A program made the position numbers and the translations under genes. A DNA stretch of 64,000 bases, taken from NCBI RefSeq assembly GCF_007644035.1, contig NZ_VMTV02000346.1, positions 62,001-126,000 of the forward strand, in the 5' to 3' direction. The notes under the pieces were generated by a model. It was not told where the DNA came from, did no database searches, and saw nothing but the letters and a program-made list of their open reading frames with translations. Below, in pieces: positions 28,779-37,986 of the stretch. The stretch's first letter is position 1, and each line of letters opens with the position of its first letter. The DNA is from Vogesella mureinivorans (GTDB lineage: Bacteria; Pseudomonadota; Gammaproteobacteria; Burkholderiales; Chromobacteriaceae).

Positions 28779-29432
28779 ATGACGCACGAGCTACCCCACT
28801 GGCAGGCATGCTGCCGCAAGCTGGCAACCCGCCACGCAGGCAACGACGGCGCCCACGACCTGGCCCACCTGCAGCGCGTCTGGCAAAGCGCCAGCCAGCT
28901 GCTGGCCAGCTACCCGCAAGCCGATGCGCTGGTCGTGATGGCTGCCTGCTACCTGCACGATCTGGTGAACCTGCCCAAGAACCACCCGGAACGCCACCTA
29001 GCCTCGCGCCAGGCCGCCGCGCTAGCGTGCAGCGAGCTGGCAGCCGCCGGCTTCCCGGCCGACAAGTTGGCCGCAGTAGGCCACGCTATCGAGGCGCACA
29101 GCTTTTCTGCCGCCATCACGCCGCAAACACTGGAAGCGCAAATCGTGCAGGACGCCGACCGGCTGGATGCGCTGGGCGCGGTGGGCCTGGCCAGGCTGTT
29201 TTACACCGCCGGCAAAATGGACAGCCAGCTGGCACACCCGGACGACCCGCAGGCCAGGCAGCGCGCGCTGGATGACCGCCGCTACGCACTGGACCACATT
29301 ACCGTGAAGCTGGCTACCCTGCCCGCCAGCATGCAAACCGAAGCCGGCCGCGCACTGGGCGAACAGCGTCTGGCGTGGGTGATGCAGTTCCGTGCCACCT
29401 TTCTGGCGGAATGGGGTACCACCCCAGCCTGA
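28779..29432 (+). CDS. HD-domain phosphohydrolase
   Basis: 217-residue HD-superfamily metal-dependent phosphohydrolase (YedJ/YpgQ-like). Ligands are H30 (HDLAHLQRV), H60-D61 (YLHDLVN), H102 and H107 in the helix region, and D125/D127 in QIVQDADRLDALGAVGLAR. Related proteins act on nucleotides or pyrophosphate, but substrate is unknown here. It lies between the motA terminator and glsA, on the same strand as both, with its own start after a short gap. Confidence 0.85.
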   Translation: MTHELPHWQACCRKLATRHAGNDGAHDLAHLQRVWQSASQLLASYPQADALVVMAACYLHDLVNLPKNHPERHLASRQAAALACSELAAAGFPADKLAAVGHAIEAHSFSAAITPQTLEAQIVQDADRLDALGAVGLARLFYTAGKMDSQLAHPDDPQARQRALDDRRYALDHITVKLATLPASMQTEAGRALGEQRLAWVMQFRATFLAEWGTTPA

Positions 29433-29546
29433 ATGCACGCGGGCAGCGCCCGCGGCAGCCTGCGGCCAACCCTGGCGGCAGGGCCCGGCAGCAGGGTGGC
29501 AAAGACCACCCGCGCCACCTTCTCTACCACAACACCTGTGATAAAA

Positions 29547-30461
29547 ATGGATATTCAGCAACTGATAGACGACATCGCGCGCGATGTAACCCCCTACCTG
29601 CCCGGCGGCAAGCCGGCAGACTACATTCCGGCCCTGGCCGGTGAAAGTGCCGAACAGTTCGCCATGGCCGTGGCCACACTGGACGGGCAGCTCGTTCACA
29701 CCGGCCTGGCGGACAAGCGCTTTTCCATCCAGAGCATTTCCAAAGCCTTCATGCTGGCGCACACGCTGGCACAGCACGGCGAGCCGATCTGGCAACGGGT
29801 AGGCAAAGAGCCATCCGGTAACCCGTTCAACTCGCTGGTACAGCTGGAATACGAGCACGGCATTCCGCGCAACCCCTTCATTAACGCCGGGGCGCTGGTG
29901 GTCACCGACATCGCCCTCAGCCAGCAAGGCGATAGCAGCGCCGCGCTGCGCACCTTTCTGCGCGAGGAAAGCGGCGAGCCGGCGCTGGACTTTGACTATG
30001 TGATTGCCTCGTCCGAAGCCGAGCACGGCCACCGCAATGCCGCGCTGGCGCACTTCATGAAAAGCTGCGGCAATATCCGCAACCCGGTAGACCAGATACT
30101 GGCGCACTACTTCCGCGCCTGCAGCCTGCGTATGTCGGTACGCGAGCTGGCCCGTGCCGGCCTGTTTCTGGCTAACCACGGCGCCTCGCCGGTCAGCGGC
30201 CAACAGCGCCTGAGCCGCAGCCAGGCCAAACAGGTGAACGCCATCATGCTGACCTGCGGCACCTACGATGCAGCAGGCGAGTTTGCCTACCGCGTGGGTC
30301 TGCCGTGCAAGAGTGGCGTGGGTGGCGGCATTCTGGCCATCCTGCCGGGCAAGATGAGCATTGCCGTATGGAGCCCGGGGCTGGATGCACGTGGCAACTC
30401 GCTGGCCGGCTTAGAGGCGCTGGACCGTTTTACCACCCGCAGCGGCGAATCGGTGTTCTGA
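29547..30461 (+). CDS. glsA: Glutaminase
   Basis: 304-residue serine-dependent beta-lactamase-fold glutaminase converting glutamine to glutamate and ammonia. Catalytic S63-x-x-K66 (FSIQSISKAF), then EPSGNPFNSLVQLE, PFINAGALVV, CSLRMSVRELARAGLFLANHG and the C-terminal GVGGGILAILPGKMSIAVWSPGLD. I start at ATG 29547 because MDIQQLIDDI matches the family N-terminus; an open frame reaches back to 29433 but holds a repeat word and an atypical sequence. Convergent with a periplasmic binding-protein gene, with a repeat-pair hairpin between them. Confidence 0.95.
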   Translation: MDIQQLIDDIARDVTPYLPGGKPADYIPALAGESAEQFAMAVATLDGQLVHTGLADKRFSIQSISKAFMLAHTLAQHGEPIWQRVGKEPSGNPFNSLVQLEYEHGIPRNPFINAGALVVTDIALSQQGDSSAALRTFLREESGEPALDFDYVIASSEAEHGHRNAALAHFMKSCGNIRNPVDQILAHYFRACSLRMSVRELARAGLFLANHGASPVSGQQRLSRSQAKQVNAIMLTCGTYDAAGEFAYRVGLPCKSGVGGGILAILPGKMSIAVWSPGLDARGNSLAGLEALDRFTTRSGESVF

Positions 30462-30465
30462 TGAA

Positions 30466-30502
30466 GGTTGGCCGCATAGGCAGCAGCAGCCTGCGGCCAA
30501 CC
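30466..30502. terminator. Repeat-pair hairpin between glsA and the binding-protein gene
   Basis: AGGTTGGCCGCA (from 30466) and TGCGGCCAACCT (to 30502) pair to a 12-bp stem with an inner GGC/GCC extension. Placed in the gap between convergent genes, it probably acts as a bidirectional terminator built from two copies of the dispersed repeat. Confidence 0.75.
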
Positions 30503-30524
30503 TTCGCCATGGCACGCCATACGC

Positions 30525-31283
30525 CTAATATCGCGCCTGGGCCTCGGCCAGCAAATAGTTCAGGCTGCGGTCCTGCTTCATACGCCGCAGCGTCTGGTTA
30601 ATGCGTGTCATCAGCGCCTGCGCCTGCGGGTGCTGTCGCGCAATGGCAAAATAGTTCGGGTCTTGCATGATCGGCAGGCTGACAATACGCAGCTGCTCGA
30701 TGGGAATGCGCGCCTGACGGGCGTTGTAGCGCACGGCATGAGCGCCACCAGCAATCACGGCGGCGTCCAGCCTGCCCGCCAACAGCATCAGCAGCCGCTG
30801 TGCCGGGCCACCATCTTCGTTGATGCGCATAGCAGGCATGGCGGCATTAAAGGCCTCGCTAAAACGCGATGCGCGGGTGGTGCCTACCCGCCGCCCTGCC
30901 AGATCGGTAGGGTGATGAAAGGCAAAGGGGCGGGCTGCCGCCTGCACCAGCACCACCGGGTCGTCCATCACCACACTGGAAAACAGCATCTGCGCTTCGC
31001 GCTCTGGCGTACGGGAAAACACCGGCGCCATGATGCCCCTCCCTGCGGCTACCTCCTGGATGGCACGCGCCCACGGCAGGCAGCGCGCCTCGGCCTCGAT
31101 ACCCGCCTGTTTCAAGATAGCCAGCCCCAGCTCCACGCCGTAGCCACGCAGCCGGCCATATTCTGCATAGTGTTTGGGCACCGTATGTTCGCTGCAATAC
31201 ATGCGCAGCGCCTCGGCCTGCGCAGGCATGAGCAAGCAAAAGAAAAAGCCTGCTAGGCAGGCTTTGGGTAACTGGGTGGCCAA
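30525..31283 (-). CDS. Periplasmic amino-acid-type substrate-binding protein (family 3)
   Basis: 252-residue protein with a signal peptide (CLAGFFFCLLMPAQA-EAL) and a type II periplasmic binding fold: YGVELGLAILKQAGIEAEARCLPWARAIQEVAAGRG, PTDLAGRRVGTTRASRF, RLDAAVIAG and a C-terminal RRMKQDRSLNYLLAEA helix. The start is a TTG at 31283. The first codons overlap the yebC terminator: the stem-loop at 31245-31265 encodes residues 7 to 13 of the signal peptide. No permease or ATPase gene is adjacent, so it may be an orphan binding protein or a sensor input. Ligand unknown; glutaminase next to it hints at amino acids. Confidence 0.78.
   Translation of the reverse strand: MATQLPKACLAGFFFCLLMPAQAEALRMYCSEHTVPKHYAEYGRLRGYGVELGLAILKQAGIEAEARCLPWARAIQEVAAGRGIMAPVFSRTPEREAQMLFSSVVMDDPVVLVQAAARPFAFHHPTDLAGRRVGTTRASRFSEAFNAAMPAMRINEDGGPAQRLLMLLAGRLDAAVIAGGAHAVRYNARQARIPIEQLRIVSLPIMQDPNYFAIARQHPQAQALMTRINQTLRRMKQDRSLNYLLAEAQARY
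31236..31265 (-). terminator. Terminator of yebC, inside the next gene's signal peptide
   Basis: 9-bp stem AAAGCCTGC / GCAGGCTTT around CTA on the minus strand, followed by a T-rich run ending at 31236. It starts about 20 bases after the yebC stop and lies within the coding start of the binding-protein gene. Confidence 0.85.
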
Positions 31284-31285
31284 GC

Positions 31286-32011
31286 TCAGTCGTCCAGCAC
31301 GGCCGAGGTGTATACCTCTTGCACGTCGTCCAGGTCTTCCAGCGCGTCCAGCAGCTTTTGCATGCGCACGGCGTCGTCGCCGGCCAGCACGCTTTCATTT
31401 TGCGGGCGCATGGTGACTTCGCCCATTTCCGACTTGAAGCCAGCCGCTTCCAGCTCGCCCTTGATGCGGGTGAACTCGTACGGCGGGGTAATCACCTCCA
31501 GCGAGCCGTCGTCGTTGCTGACCACGTCGTCGGCACCGGCTTCCAGCGCTTTTTCCATCAACGCATCTTCGTCGGTACCCGGCGCAAACACCAGGTAGCC
31601 GCAGTGGGTAAACTGGAACGCCACGCAGCCGTCGGTGCCCATATTACCACCGTATTTGGAGAAAGCATGGCGCACGTCGGCTACGGTGCGGGTTTTGTTG
31701 TCGGTCAGGCAGTCCACCATCACGGCCGCGCCGCCAATGCCGTAACCTTCGTAACGGCATTCCAGGTAATCCACGCCTTCCAGCGTGCCGGCACCGCGGT
31801 CGATGGCGCGCTGGACGTTGTCCTTGGGCATGTTGGCATCCCAGGCCTTATCCACCGCCAGACGCAGGCGCGGGTTGGAATCGATGTCGGCGCCACCCAT
31901 TTTGGCAGCAACGGTGATTTCCTTGATCAGACGGGTAAAGATTTTGCCGCGCTTGGCGTCAGCGCGTTCCTTCTTGTGCTTGATATTCGCCCATTTACTG
32001 TGGCCAGCCAT
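31286..32011 (-). CDS. yebC: YebC/PmpR-family protein
   Basis: 241-residue protein of the YebC/TACO1 family ([25 protein letters not shown] at the start), linked in the literature to transcription control and, more recently, to translation of proline stretches. The ATG at 32011 has GAGG about five bases upstream; an open frame reaches back to 32086 but the family begins at MAGHSKW. Middle and C-terminal landmarks [16 protein letters not shown] and FSKYGGNMG are intact. Lies just downstream of fliR on the same strand. Confidence 0.96.
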   Translation of the reverse strand: MAGHSKWANIKHKKERADAKRGKIFTRLIKEITVAAKMGGADIDSNPRLRLAVDKAWDANMPKDNVQRAIDRGAGTLEGVDYLECRYEGYGIGGAAVMVDCLTDNKTRTVADVRHAFSKYGGNMGTDGCVAFQFTHCGYLVFAPGTDEDALMEKALEAGADDVVSNDDGSLEVITPPYEFTRIKGELEAAGFKSEMGEVTMRPQNESVLAGDDAVRMQKLLDALEDLDDVQEVYTSAVLDD

Positions 32012-32090
32012 AAAAGCCTCGGTTTCAGTGTGTTGGCAGCCTGCCACCGGCAAGCCGCAAAAATTTTCAGTGCGGGATTCTAGCAAAAAG

Positions 32091-32867
32091 CTAGCGCGCC
32101 TTCAGCAACGCTGCAATAAAGTCGAAAGACTCGCGGTAAAGCTGCGACAAGGCGGGCTCCATCAGCGGCAGCGACAGGTAGAGCGCTACAAAGCCAATGA
32201 ACAGCGTGACGGGAAAGCCAAAGGAGAACACGTTGAACTGCGGCGCCGCGCGGGTCATCACCCCGATAGCCAGGTTGACTACCAATAGCGTGCCAACGAC
32301 CGGCAAAGACAGCCACAGCCCCCATTCAAACAGCTTGCCCCCCCATACGGCCAGGCTATACAGCGAAGCCGCCGGAAACGGCGCCCCCACCGGCATCAGG
32401 CGGAAGCTTTCGGCCAGGGTGGCAATCAACACCTGGTGGCCGTCAAAGGTCAGGAAGATCAGGGTGGCAAATACGCTCAGTACGCGGGAAACAGCCGGTA
32501 CCTGGGCGGAGTGCTGCGGGTCGAAAAACATGGCAAAGCCCAGGCCCATCTGGCTGCCCATCAGAAAACCGGCCATTTCTACCCCGGTGAGCACGATGCG
32601 CATCACCGTGCCGATGATGATGCCGATCAGCAGCTGCTGCATGACGATCAGCGTGCCCTGGGCCGACACCACCGACACCTCGGGCATGGGCGGCAGTACC
32701 GGCGCCAGCACAATGGTAAGAAACATGGCGAAACCCGCCTTGTAGCGGCGCGGTATGCTTTTGGACGACAGCAGCGGGTCGGCCAGCATCAGGCCCACAA
32801 TGCGGGCAAACGGCCACAGGAAATACGCCAGTAGCGCATTGATCTGGGCATCGCCGAAACTGATCAT
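32091..32867 (-). CDS. fliR: Flagellar export protein FliR
   Basis: 258 residues, about six membrane segments; core membrane component of the flagellar type III secretion gate, forming the helical FliP5-Q4-R1 assembly. Begins three bases after the fliQ stop. The [18 protein letters not shown]-terminus, [32 protein letters not shown] and [31 protein letters not shown] are typical. Confidence 0.97.
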   Translation of the reverse strand: MISFGDAQINALLAYFLWPFARIVGLMLADPLLSSKSIPRRYKAGFAMFLTIVLAPVLPPMPEVSVVSAQGTLIVMQQLLIGIIIGTVMRIVLTGVEMAGFLMGSQMGLGFAMFFDPQHSAQVPAVSRVLSVFATLIFLTFDGHQVLIATLAESFRLMPVGAPFPAASLYSLAVWGGKLFEWGLWLSLPVVGTLLVVNLAIGVMTRAAPQFNVFSFGFPVTLFIGFVALYLSLPLMEPALSQLYRESFDFIAALLKAR

Positions 32868-32870
32868 GTG

Positions 32871-33140
32871 TTAGCCGATAACGCTGGGAATGCTCTGGAA
32901 CAGGCGCGTCATGTAGTCCAGCAGGGTGGTCATCATCCAGGGGCCGGCCAGCACCAGCACCAGAAACATGGCCAGCAGCTTGGGGATGAAGGTGAGCGTC
33001 ATTTCGTTGATCTGGGTGGCCGCCTGCAAGATGCTGACCAGCAAGCCCACCAGCAGCGACACGGCCAGCGGTGGCGCCGATACCAGAATCAGTACAAACA
33101 GCGCGTTCTGCACCAGGTTAATGACGGTTTCAGGGGTCAT
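32871..33140 (-). CDS. fliQ: Flagellar export protein FliQ
   Basis: 89-residue protein with two membrane segments (LVQNALFVLILVSAPPLAVSLLVGLLVSILQAATQINEMTLTFIPK), matching FliQ in length and sequence. Four copies wrap the FliP/FliR core of the export gate. Eight bases after the fliP stop. Confidence 0.97.
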   Translation of the reverse strand: MTPETVINLVQNALFVLILVSAPPLAVSLLVGLLVSILQAATQINEMTLTFIPKLLAMFLVLVLAGPWMMTTLLDYMTRLFQSIPSVIG

Positions 33141-33148
33141 GTCAGCTC

Positions 33149-33892
33149 CTACTTGGCGGCAAAGCTCTGCACCAGCGAGCCCATGATCAATGCCCAGCCA
33201 TCTACCAGCACGAACAGCATCATTTTGAATGGCAGGGAAATGATCACCGGCGACACCATCATCATGCCCATGGCCATCAGGATACTGGCCACCACCAGGT
33301 CAATGATCAGAAACGGGATAAACACCATGAAGCCGATCTGGAATGCGGTTTTCAGCTCGCTCACCACAAAGGCCGGCACCAGGGTTTTCAGTGACACGTC
33401 GGCCTTGCTGGCCGGGGCGGGTGACTGCGAAATCTCGATGAAAAACTGCAAGTCTTTCTCGCGTGTCTGCGACAGCATGAAAGCCTTCATCGGTATGGCT
33501 GCTTCGTCGGCGGCCTGCTGAAAGGTGATACGGTCTTCAGACAACGGCACCCAGGCTTTGTTATAAACCTGCTCCAGCGTAGGGGTCATCACGAAGATGG
33601 TCAGAAACAGTGCCAGGCCAATCAGCACCTGGTTGGGCGGCGACTGCATGGTACCCAGCGCCTGGCGCAGCAGCGACAGCACAATCACGATGCGGGTAAA
33701 CGCGGTCATCATCAGTGTCATGGCAGGGATAAAACTGAGGCCCGTCATAAGCAATAACATCTGCAGGCTGAGCGAATAGTTTTGCCCGCCCCCCGGTGCC
33801 GGGGTGCTGTTCATCATGGGCAGGCCTGCGGCCCATACGCTTACCGGCAATACCAGTGACAGCAGCATTACCAGCCAGAACTTTCGTTTCAT
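33149..33892 (-). CDS. fliP: Flagellar export protein FliP
   Basis: 247 residues with a cleavable signal peptide ([21 protein letters not shown]) followed by four membrane segments and the FliP signature [52 protein letters not shown]. Five subunits form the export pore. Its start overlaps the fliO stop by four bases. Confidence 0.98.
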   Translation of the reverse strand: MKRKFWLVMLLSLVLPVSVWAAGLPMMNSTPAPGGGQNYSLSLQMLLLMTGLSFIPAMTLMMTAFTRIVIVLSLLRQALGTMQSPPNQVLIGLALFLTIFVMTPTLEQVYNKAWVPLSEDRITFQQAADEAAIPMKAFMLSQTREKDLQFFIEISQSPAPASKADVSLKTLVPAFVVSELKTAFQIGFMVFIPFLIIDLVVASILMAMGMMMVSPVIISLPFKMMLFVLVDGWALIMGSLVQSFAAK

Positions 33893-34320
33893 TCGCCCTC
33901 GCCCCCTTGGCGCTTACGGCTTTTTTCAATGGCTGCGGCCAACCACTGCGCAAATGGCGGCGTGGCAGCAGTAACGTTGGCCGCATCGGCCTGCGGTGGT
34001 TTATCCATGGTTTTGAGCAGGTTGACACTGCGGGACGTGACCCCCAGCACCAGCCACTCTCCCCCCAGCTCGACAATCACCACGCGCTCGTGCGGGCCCA
34101 CCATCACCCCGCTCACCACGCGGGCAGGCTGAAAACGGCCCAGCATGCTACCCATGGTGAAGCGGCGAAACAGCCAGGCCGCGGCAAAAATCAGCCCCAA
34201 TACCAGCAGCAGGCCAAACACCATTTGCACCATGCTCCAGAAAGGCGAAGGCCCCTCTACCGGAGGGGCCGCCCAGGCCGGGCTGGCTAGCAGGACGCAC
34301 AGCGTAGATTTCAGTTTCAT
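33889..34320 (-). CDS. fliO: Flagellar export protein FliO
   Basis: 143 residues: signal-like N-terminus, one membrane segment ([25 protein letters not shown]) and a small cytoplasmic domain with [28 protein letters not shown]. FliO is the assembly chaperone of the FliP ring. It overlaps fliN and fliP by four bases on each side, as expected for a tightly coupled operon. Contains two GCGGCCAAC-type words near its 3' end. Confidence 0.94.
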   Translation of the reverse strand: MKLKSTLCVLLASPAWAAPPVEGPSPFWSMVQMVFGLLLVLGLIFAAAWLFRRFTMGSMLGRFQPARVVSGVMVGPHERVVIVELGGEWLVLGVTSRSVNLLKTMDKPPQADAANVTAATPPFAQWLAAAIEKSRKRQGGEGE

Positions 34321-34775
34321 TTTTGCAGGCGGCGGATACGTTCAGCAGGGGTAATGATATCGGTCAGGCGGATACCGAAGCGGTCGTTTACCACGACCAC
34401 CTCGCCCTGGGCAATCAGGCAGCCGTTCACCAGCACGTCCATGGGCTCGCCGGCCAGGCCATCGAGCTCTACCACCGAACCCTGTGCCAGCTGCAGCAGG
34501 TTGCGGATAGCGATCTTGGTGCGGCCCAGCTCTACCGTGAGCTGTACCGGGATATCCAGAATCATGTCCAGGTTTTGCGGTACCGATTGGGCACTGCTGG
34601 CACCGGAGAAATCCTGGAACAGCGAGCTGGCAGTCTTGACCTCGGCAGCGGCGGCACTTTCGGCCACCTCCTGCTCGGCCATGGCGGCCGCCCAGTCGTC
34701 CATCACGCCCGCATCGCTACTATCGTCTACAGCACCCGCAACAGAATCCGGGTCAAAGGCTTGCTCGTCAGCCAT
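34317..34775 (-). CDS. fliN: Flagellar switch protein FliN
   Basis: 152 residues from MADEQAF at 34775, overlapping the fliM stop by eight bases. An acidic/alanine-rich N-terminal tail precedes the SpoA domain (LDMILDIPVQLTVELGRTKIAIRNLLQLAQGSVVELDGLAGEPMDVLVNGCLIAQGEVVVVNDRFGIRLTDI). With FliM and FliG it forms the C-ring that sets rotation direction. A longer open frame to 34832 lies wholly inside fliM and is unlikely. Confidence 0.96.
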   Translation of the reverse strand: MADEQAFDPDSVAGAVDDSSDAGVMDDWAAAMAEQEVAESAAAAEVKTASSLFQDFSGASSAQSVPQNLDMILDIPVQLTVELGRTKIAIRNLLQLAQGSVVELDGLAGEPMDVLVNGCLIAQGEVVVVNDRFGIRLTDIITPAERIRRLQK

Positions 34776-35778
34776 CTTCGTTCTCTCCATTGGGCAGGTC
34801 GGCCAGGTCGTGCGCGCCGGCCAGAATTGCATCTACTTTCAGTGCGTAGTTACCGGTAACCGTGCCATAGCTGCACTCCAGCACGGGGATACCCGATACG
34901 TCTGCAACAATTTTCTCGGGGATGTCCACCATGACCACATCACCCTCTTTCAGGTTCAGGATCTGGCCCAGGCTGATCTTGGCGGTAGCCAGCGTGGCCA
35001 CCAGCTCTACCTCGGCCGCCTGCACCTGGCGTTGCATCAGGTTGACCCAGCGGTTATCCACCTCGGTACGGTCGGCCTGCATGGTACTGGCCAGAATGTC
35101 GCGCAGCGGCTCTACCATCGAGTATGGCAGGCAAACGTGAAAATCGCCGCCGCCGGCACCCAGCTCGATATGGAACGTTACCGCCACCACCACCTCGGTA
35201 GGGGTGGCGATGTTGGCGAACTGGGTGTTCATCTCGGAGCGCAGATAAGAGAACTCGATGGGGTACACCGGCTCCCAGGCTTTCTGGTACTCGGTAAACA
35301 CCACTTCCAGCATTTTCTGGATGATGCGCTGCTCGGTAGGGGTGAAATCCCGCCCCTCTACCCGTACGTGGAAGCGGCCATCGCTACCAAACAGGTTATC
35401 CACCACCAGAAACACCAGATCCGGGTCGAAAATCAGCAAGCCGGTACCACGCAGCGGCTTGATATGCACCAGGTTCAGGTTGGTAGGAACCACCAGGTTA
35501 CGAATGAATTCGCTGTATTTCTGTACCCGTACCGGCCCCACCGATATCTCGGCATTGCGGCGGATAAAGTTGAAAAAACCGATACGCAGGTTACGCGCAA
35601 AACGCTCGTTGATAATCTCGAGCGTCGGCATGCGGCCGCGGACAATGCGCTCTTGCCGGCCGATATCGTACGACCGTACCGCGCCACTGTCCGCACCACC
35701 GCTTTCGTCGTCCTCTTCCCCGGTGACGCCACGTAGTAGCGCGTCGACCTCTTCCTGGGACAGGATTTCATCAGCCAT
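34768..35778 (-). CDS. fliM: Flagellar switch protein FliM
   Basis: 336 residues. The N-terminal LSQEEVDALLRGVTG is the CheY-P docking helix, followed by the FliM middle domain (the GGXG-like GAGGGDFHVCLPYSMVEPLRD loop) and a C-terminal SpoA domain. Six bases after the fliL stop; overlaps fliN by eight bases. The intact CheY-binding peptide indicates chemotactic control of the motor. Confidence 0.97.
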   Translation of the reverse strand: MADEILSQEEVDALLRGVTGEEDDESGGADSGAVRSYDIGRQERIVRGRMPTLEIINERFARNLRIGFFNFIRRNAEISVGPVRVQKYSEFIRNLVVPTNLNLVHIKPLRGTGLLIFDPDLVFLVVDNLFGSDGRFHVRVEGRDFTPTEQRIIQKMLEVVFTEYQKAWEPVYPIEFSYLRSEMNTQFANIATPTEVVVAVTFHIELGAGGGDFHVCLPYSMVEPLRDILASTMQADRTEVDNRWVNLMQRQVQAAEVELVATLATAKISLGQILNLKEGDVVMVDIPEKIVADVSGIPVLECSYGTVTGNYALKVDAILAGAHDLADLPNGENEDG

Positions 35779-35784
35779 ACGGGA

Positions 35785-36351
35785 TTACTGCTGCTGGATG
35801 ATGAAGGAGGTAAACAGAACGCTATCGACCGGCTCTTCTTCGGCCGCGTCCATGGATTCATTCATGATGCGCTTGATCTGGGCGCGCAGCTTCACCTTGC
35901 CTTCAGCGGACGCAACGTCTTCTTCGGTTTTGGAAGACAGCAGCAAGATCACGGCGCTACGGATCTTGGGCATGTAGGCTTTGAAGTTGGTTTTGGCCGC
36001 CTCATCCAGCAGCTCCGCCTGCATCTCGAGCTGCAGCATCGGTGCGGTTGGGCCACCGGACAGGTTCACCACGAAGGGTTCGACTTTCTCGAAAATCGGT
36101 GGGCCTTCTTTTTTCTCTTTTTTCTTCGGCTCTTTTTCCTGCTCTGCGGCGGCGCCATGTGCACCACCGGCAGCGGCCTCGGCTGCGTGCTTCTGGCCCA
36201 GGAACAGGTAAGCACCCAAACCGCCAACGGCCGCCAGGACCAGAACCAAAAGAACAATCACGATAATCATCAGCTTTTTATTGCCACCGGCCGGTGCCGG
36301 TGCCCCTGCAGCTGCTGCTTTCGGGTCTTCTTTTTTCTCTTTTTCAGCCAT
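35785..36351 (-). CDS. fliL: Flagellar basal-body protein FliL
   Basis: 188 residues: a cytoplasmic Lys/Ala-rich start, one membrane segment (LMIIVIVLLVLVLAAVGGLGAYLFL), a charged linker rich in Lys and Glu (EKEPKKKEKKEGP), and the periplasmic FliL domain (FVVNLSGGPTAPMLQLEMQAELLDEA... IRSAVILLLSSKTEEDVASAEGKVKLRAQI). It rings the stator and supports torque. First gene of the fliLMNOPQR block, after an 87-base gap to fliK in which I find no convincing promoter. Confidence 0.96.
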   Translation of the reverse strand: MAEKEKKEDPKAAAAGAPAPAGGNKKLMIIVIVLLVLVLAAVGGLGAYLFLGQKHAAEAAAGGAHGAAAEQEKEPKKKEKKEGPPIFEKVEPFVVNLSGGPTAPMLQLEMQAELLDEAAKTNFKAYMPKIRSAVILLLSSKTEEDVASAEGKVKLRAQIKRIMNESMDAAEEEPVDSVLFTSFIIQQQ

Positions 36352-36438
36352 TTGGGTTTAACTCGTCATGAGGAAATTGTTAAAGCGTATTTTCCCCATT
36401 TCCGGGTCAATTGAACAGCGTTTCCACCGATTAAAGCA

Positions 36439-37890
36439 TCAGGCGTGAATACTCAGCCCGTTTTGGCGTGTAGATACGGCAGACAGTGCCGGTTCTGGCT
36501 CGGGCAATGCCTCTTCCTGGCCTGCTGCATGGCCTGGCTGCCGCCCTTGCCTACCCGCCTGCTGCTGCGCGTGCTCTTGCGCCTGCTGCTGTGCTTGCTG
36601 CTGATGCTGGGTAGATACCTGGGTACTGCCCAGCTGGATGCCACTGTTCTCCAGCATGCGCGCCAGCTGGGGCAGGCTGCTCTCTACAATGGCTTTGGCC
36701 TCCGGGTTGGCCGCTACCACAGAAATGGCGGCCTGATCCTGGCTATCGAAGCGAATCGAGATATCCAGCGGGCCCAGGTTTTCCGGCGACACCCGGATAG
36801 AAGCACTATCCAGCTTCAAGGCCACCATGCTGCCTACTTTCTCGCCAAAAGCCGACTGCCATTCGGCTGTACGTGCCATGGGGGGGTCAATACGCCATGC
36901 CTGCGCGGCGGTGGCAGGCGCGGCAGTTGTCAACACTGGCGGCAAGATTTGCCGCTGGCCGGCCACCATCTCTGCCGCCTCATCTGCCGCAGCGCTGGCT
37001 GCCTGCTCGGCCAAACCAGCCTGCTGCATTTCCTTGCGGAACATCAGGCGTACATCTGCAGGCAGGATATCGGCCTTGCCATGCGCCGGCACGGTCACGG
37101 CCTGCATCGGGCTGTCGTCACGGGCAGTAAAGCCGCTTTGCTGGCCTGCTTGCTGAGCCAGCACAGGGACGGTTTGCGCGGGTGGCAACACACTGGCCGT
37201 ACTACTCTTGTCTGCCAGTAGCTTGCTCACATCCGACGCTGCAGCAGGTGGCGCGCCCACCGCTTCACGCCTCGTCACTACCGCATCAGAAGGCTGCTGG
37301 GTGGGTGCGGCCAACGGCAAAGCGCCTAGTGCGGCCTGCTGCACTACAACAGCTGCCGATGCGGGCTGGCTAGCTGCCGGGCTTGGCGCAGCTTGTGGCG
37401 CAGCCAGCGGCAATGCCGCCATGCCGGCCTGGGCGGCGAGCAATGCCTGGTCTGGCTGGCCGGGCTGGTCTTGCTGTTGCTGTTGTGCGCTATCACCCAG
37501 CGCTGGCAAGGCCTGCTTTTCTTGCACGGGCGGGGGCAGTGATGCAGGCGGCTGCAGCAAACCGGACATCTGCATCATCATGGCAGCATCGCTAGCAGCA
37601 GGCTGTGCGGCCAACGATAGTTCGCCCTGCGTGACAGGTGTGTCGCGTTTGGCAGATGCCCCCGGCGTGGCGGGCAGCAGCGAAGCCGGTGTCGCCACCG
37701 GCAAACCCAGCAAGCTGGTCAGGTCTGCCTGCTGGCCTTGCCCCCCCTCGCCAAGCTGGCCGGCAAACAGGCTGGCAAACAAGCCATCGCCTGCGGTAGC
37801 AGCCGTGCTGCCTGCGGCGGGCATGGCTGCGCTCTGGCTGGCAACGGCCGCAGTGGCGCTGTGTGATACGGGTTTCAAGGAGAAGCTCAT
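36439..37890 (-). CDS. fliK: Flagellar hook-length control protein FliK
   Basis: About 483 residues, low-complexity Ala/Gln/Pro-rich in the first 330, as is typical for the molecular ruler. The conserved C-terminal domain (KVGSMVALKLDSASIRVSPENLGPLDISIRFD, then AISVVAANPEAKAIVESSLPQLARMLENSGIQLGSTQV) binds FlhB to switch export specificity. A Gln-rich tail follows. The start is taken at ATG 37890; a GTG three codons earlier is also possible. It carries three repeat words (36706, 37307, 37607). Confidence 0.92.
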   Translation of the reverse strand: MSFSLKPVSHSATAAVASQSAAMPAAGSTAATAGDGLFASLFAGQLGEGGQGQQADLTSLLGLPVATPASLLPATPGASAKRDTPVTQGELSLAAQPAASDAAMMMQMSGLLQPPASLPPPVQEKQALPALGDSAQQQQQDQPGQPDQALLAAQAGMAALPLAAPQAAPSPAASQPASAAVVVQQAALGALPLAAPTQQPSDAVVTRREAVGAPPAAASDVSKLLADKSSTASVLPPAQTVPVLAQQAGQQSGFTARDDSPMQAVTVPAHGKADILPADVRLMFRKEMQQAGLAEQAASAAADEAAEMVAGQRQILPPVLTTAAPATAAQAWRIDPPMARTAEWQSAFGEKVGSMVALKLDSASIRVSPENLGPLDISIRFDSQDQAAISVVAANPEAKAIVESSLPQLARMLENSGIQLGSTQVSTQHQQQAQQQAQEHAQQQAGRQGRQPGHAAGQEEALPEPEPALSAVSTRQNGLSIHA

Positions 37891-37986
37891 GGCCGGCACC
37901 CCATGTACGGAATGAGGGGGTTAAAGCAGGAAACATGCCAATAGAAATACGATCAGTACCACGCCGTGCAAGCCTGGCGGGCGTGG

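Noticed and set aside
36540-36620. Repeated CTGCTG-rich stretch in fliK as a repeat array
   Set aside because: It is low-complexity coding sequence for the Gln/Ala-rich part of FliK, not an array with constant spacers.
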